7,742 bases of DNA from Dehalococcoidia bacterium (GTDB lineage Bacteria > Chloroflexota > Dehalococcoidia > SZUA-161). Under the pieces are notes generated by a model. That model had not been told where the DNA came from, ran no database searches, and saw only the letters and a list, made by a program, of their open reading frames with translations. A program made the translations under genes and the position numbers. Below, one piece after another: positions 6,619 to 7,742 of the stretch. Position 1 is the stretch's first letter. Every line of letters begins with the position of its first letter. The stretch spans positions 2,068,646 to 2,076,387 of the forward strand of contig CP070819.1 of NCBI GenBank assembly GCA_020344295.1. Reading direction: 5' to 3'.

Positions 6619-6636
6619 TAAACCATATAGACAATA
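6610..6636. repeat. Seven-base perfect inverted repeat in the divergent intergenic region
   Basis: TATTGTC (6610-6616) and GACAATA (6630-6636) are exact inverted copies separated by 13 bases, so the half-site centres are 20 bases apart, about two helical turns. The left arm overlaps the minus-strand TTGACA. This is the geometry of a dimeric regulator site that could act on both divergent genes; that role is inferred. Confidence 0.4.
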
Positions 6637-6680
6637 AAAATGAAAACGTTTATACTGCAAATCCGTAATATATAGTAACC

Positions 6681-6709
6681 TTGGAAGATCTCCTATAGCG
6701 TTTTATTCT
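6681..6709 (+). promoter_or_regulatory. Weak candidate promoter for the coiled-coil repeat gene
   Basis: TTGGAA (6681-6686), 17 bases, TATTCT (6704-6709), each matching consensus at four of six positions, with a predicted leader of about 18 bases. TTGTCA (6612-6617) with TAAAAA (6635-6640) at the same spacing is an alternative. The choice between them cannot be made by eye. Confidence 0.25.
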
Positions 6710-6723
6710 CTCCAGACTTCAGA

Positions 6724-6729
6724 AGGAGG
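6724..6729 (+). promoter_or_regulatory. Shine-Dalgarno site of the coiled-coil repeat gene
   Basis: AGGAGG four bases before ATG 6734, the same motif and spacing as in front of the iron-sulfur oxidoreductase. It shows that the plus-strand frame, not the minus-strand frames opposite, is the translated one. Confidence 0.85.
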
Positions 6730-6733
6730 GGGC

Positions 6734-7742
6734 ATGGGTAATAACCGGGTGAGGAAACTGTGGGGACGAGAGTTCCACATAGTGAAAGAGGGTCTTAAAG
6801 AAGCCGAGGTAAAGGACTTCATTAACGATATAACCAAGCAGAAAGAAGCGGGGCTGAAAGATGAAGCCAAGAGGAAGGCTGAAGACGAGGCTGGAAAGAT
6901 AGTTGCGAAATCTGAACAGGATGGTGTCCGGATAATAGAGGAAGCGAAAAAACGAGGAGATATTGAAGCAAGACGTTTAATCGCAGAAGCCGAGAGAAAG
7001 GCCAGCGAGATTATTGATGATGCAAAGAAAAAGGCCAAGCCGGAAGCCGGCAAGGTTATCGCCGAAGCTGAGCAGAAGGGCGTTCAGATTATCGAGGAGG
7101 CAAAGAGGAAGGCCCAGCCCGATGTAAAGAAGGTAATAAGCGAGGCTGAGCAAAACGGTTCCCAGATTATCAGCGAAGCTAAAAACAAAGCCAAAGATGA
7201 CGCTGCTAAGATTATCGCCGAGGCCGAGCAGAAAGGCGCCCAGATAGTAGATGAGGCAAGAAGGAAAGGTGAAGCCGACGCCAGTAGGATTATTGAGGAC
7301 GCCGAACGAAAGGGCCGGCTTATCGCTGATATATCGACGAAGAAGGCGGAACCACAAGTAAAGAAGGTGATTGCAGAGGCCGAAAAAAGAGCTCTTGTGA
7401 TCATTGACGAGGCAAAGCAAAAGGCAAAACCCGAAGTAAAAATAATCATCGATGATGCCGAAGCGAAGGGCCAACGGATAATCGATGAGGCGAAGAAAAA
7501 GGCCCAGCCCGAGGCTAGAAAGGTAGTGACTGACGCTGAAACTGAAGCGCGCAATATTATCGATGAGGCCATAAAGAAGGCAAGGGATGAAGCAAGCGCC
7601 GCATTTACCCTGGCTGAACGACAAGGTCAGCAGATTATTGAACAGGAGCGGAAGAAGGCTGAGGATGATGTTAACAGCATGCTTGCTGCCGCCGAGCAAA
7701 AAGCAATCCAGATTGCCGATGAGGCAAGAAAAAGTGTCGAGC
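6734..7742 (+). CDS. Long coiled-coil protein of 26-residue tandem repeats with DivIVA-like N-terminus (partial, runs off right edge)
   Basis: The frame is open from ATG 6734 to the edge: 336 residues are visible and the C-terminus is missing. Residues 1-13 are basic (MGNNRVRKLWGRE). Residues 14-33 (FHIVKEGLKEAEVKDFINDI) resemble the short DivIVA/GpsB-type motif in which a G-L-x3-E-V-x2-F turn precedes a coiled coil. From residue 48 to 333 there are eleven 26-residue units with no indel, almost all A, E, K, D, I, V, Q, R. Hydrophobic pairs stand at unit positions 9-10 and 20-21, alanines at 2, 13 and 24, and E14 is invariant. There is no signal peptide or membrane helix, so a cytoplasmic filament or scaffold is inferred. 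ATP synthase b/E-like stalks have similar composition but are much shorter and lack this repeat. The function is unknown. It is divergent from the methyltransferase gene. Confidence 0.88.
   Translation, partial: MGNNRVRKLWGREFHIVKEGLKEAEVKDFINDITKQKEAGLKDEAKRKAEDEAGKIVAKSEQDGVRIIEEAKKRGDIEARRLIAEAERKASEIIDDAKKKAKPEAGKVIAEAEQKGVQIIEEAKRKAQPDVKKVISEAEQNGSQIISEAKNKAKDDAAKIIAEAEQKGAQIVDEARRKGEADASRIIEDAERKGRLIADISTKKAEPQVKKVIAEAEKRALVIIDEAKQKAKPEVKIIIDDAEAKGQRIIDEAKKKAQPEARKVVTDAETEARNIIDEAIKKARDEASAAFTLAERQGQQIIEQERKKAEDDVNSMLAAAEQKAIQIADEARKSVE
6875..7732 (+). repeat. Eleven tandem 78-base coding repeats (26 residues each)
   Basis: 858 bases equal exactly 11 x 78. The units begin at residues 48, 74, 100, 126, 152, 178, 204, 230, 256, 282 and 308 of the coiled-coil protein. 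The typical unit is KAxPEAxKVI (positions 1-10), AEAEQKG (11-17), xQIIEEAKR (18-26). DNA identity between units is much lower than protein similarity, because synonymous codons differ freely; the repeat is old and kept by selection on the protein rather than a recent expansion. Confidence 0.9.

Noticed and set aside
6209..6668. Plus-strand open frames opposite the methyltransferase
   Set aside because: They lack ribosome sites and domain-like sequence and lie opposite a clear methyltransferase with all its motifs.
6703..7699. Three long minus-strand open frames (6703-7053, 6977-7699, 7084-7572) rich in F, S, A, L
   Set aside because: They are the antisense image of the coiled-coil repeat: the I-I-D-E-A-K coding units read backwards give repeated F-A-S-S-I-I. 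The plus strand has an AGGAGG site and an ATG at the proper place; these frames do not.
6875..7732. Regular 78-base repeats that might suggest a CRISPR or satellite array
   Set aside because: Repeats are in frame, differ at synonymous positions, have no unique spacers between identical repeats, and encode a conserved 26-residue unit.

Overview
The window reads as chromosomal DNA of an anaerobic bacterium. It carries a bacterial-type phosphoribosyl pyrophosphate synthase, a PlsY-family acyltransferase-like membrane protein, and a membrane-anchored heterodisulfide-reductase-like iron-sulfur oxidoreductase of the kind used in anaerobic respiration or fatty/aromatic acid oxidation. Base composition is moderate. 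The gene style would fit an anaerobic Chloroflexota (Dehalococcoidia-like) or deltaproteobacterial genome, but the sequence alone does not settle this. No tRNA, rRNA, CRISPR array, insertion sequence or phage gene is visible.

Left block (1-2660, all minus strand, in transcription order): a divergent PlsY-like membrane protein, a small P-loop kinase, PRPP synthase (prs, GTG start), and the first 69 codons of an unidentified acidic protein that runs off the left edge. The PlsY-like gene has a well-formed promoter at 2718-2746 that overlaps two short inverted repeats. prs has its own likely promoter at 1204-1232.

Centre (2844-4901, plus): a single long gene, divergently transcribed from the PlsY-like gene from a strong promoter (2789-2817). 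It encodes a 685-residue protein with a NarI-like membrane part, two [4Fe-4S] ferredoxin motifs and two complete CCG domains. This matches the architecture of membrane ETF:quinone oxidoreductase-like / HdrDE-like proteins that pass electrons between a soluble partner and the quinone pool. No ETF genes are present here.

Right block: a methyltransferase-glycosyltransferase pair on the minus strand (4957-6545), only 8 bases apart and probably an operon for a surface glycan. Opposite it, starting at 6734 on the plus strand and running off the right edge, is a gene made almost entirely of a coiled coil. It shows 11 tandem 26-residue repeats in perfect register with no insertion or deletion, after a short N-terminal segment that resembles the DivIVA/GpsB lipid-binding motif. 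This repeat protein is the most unusual item in the window. Its 26-residue period (11+15, about 7 helical turns) predicts a straight to slightly right-handed coiled coil rather than the usual heptad type.

Four promoters proposed here share a TGn extension in front of the -10 box. Several start codons were moved inward from the longest open frame because the promoter and Shine-Dalgarno positions demand it.
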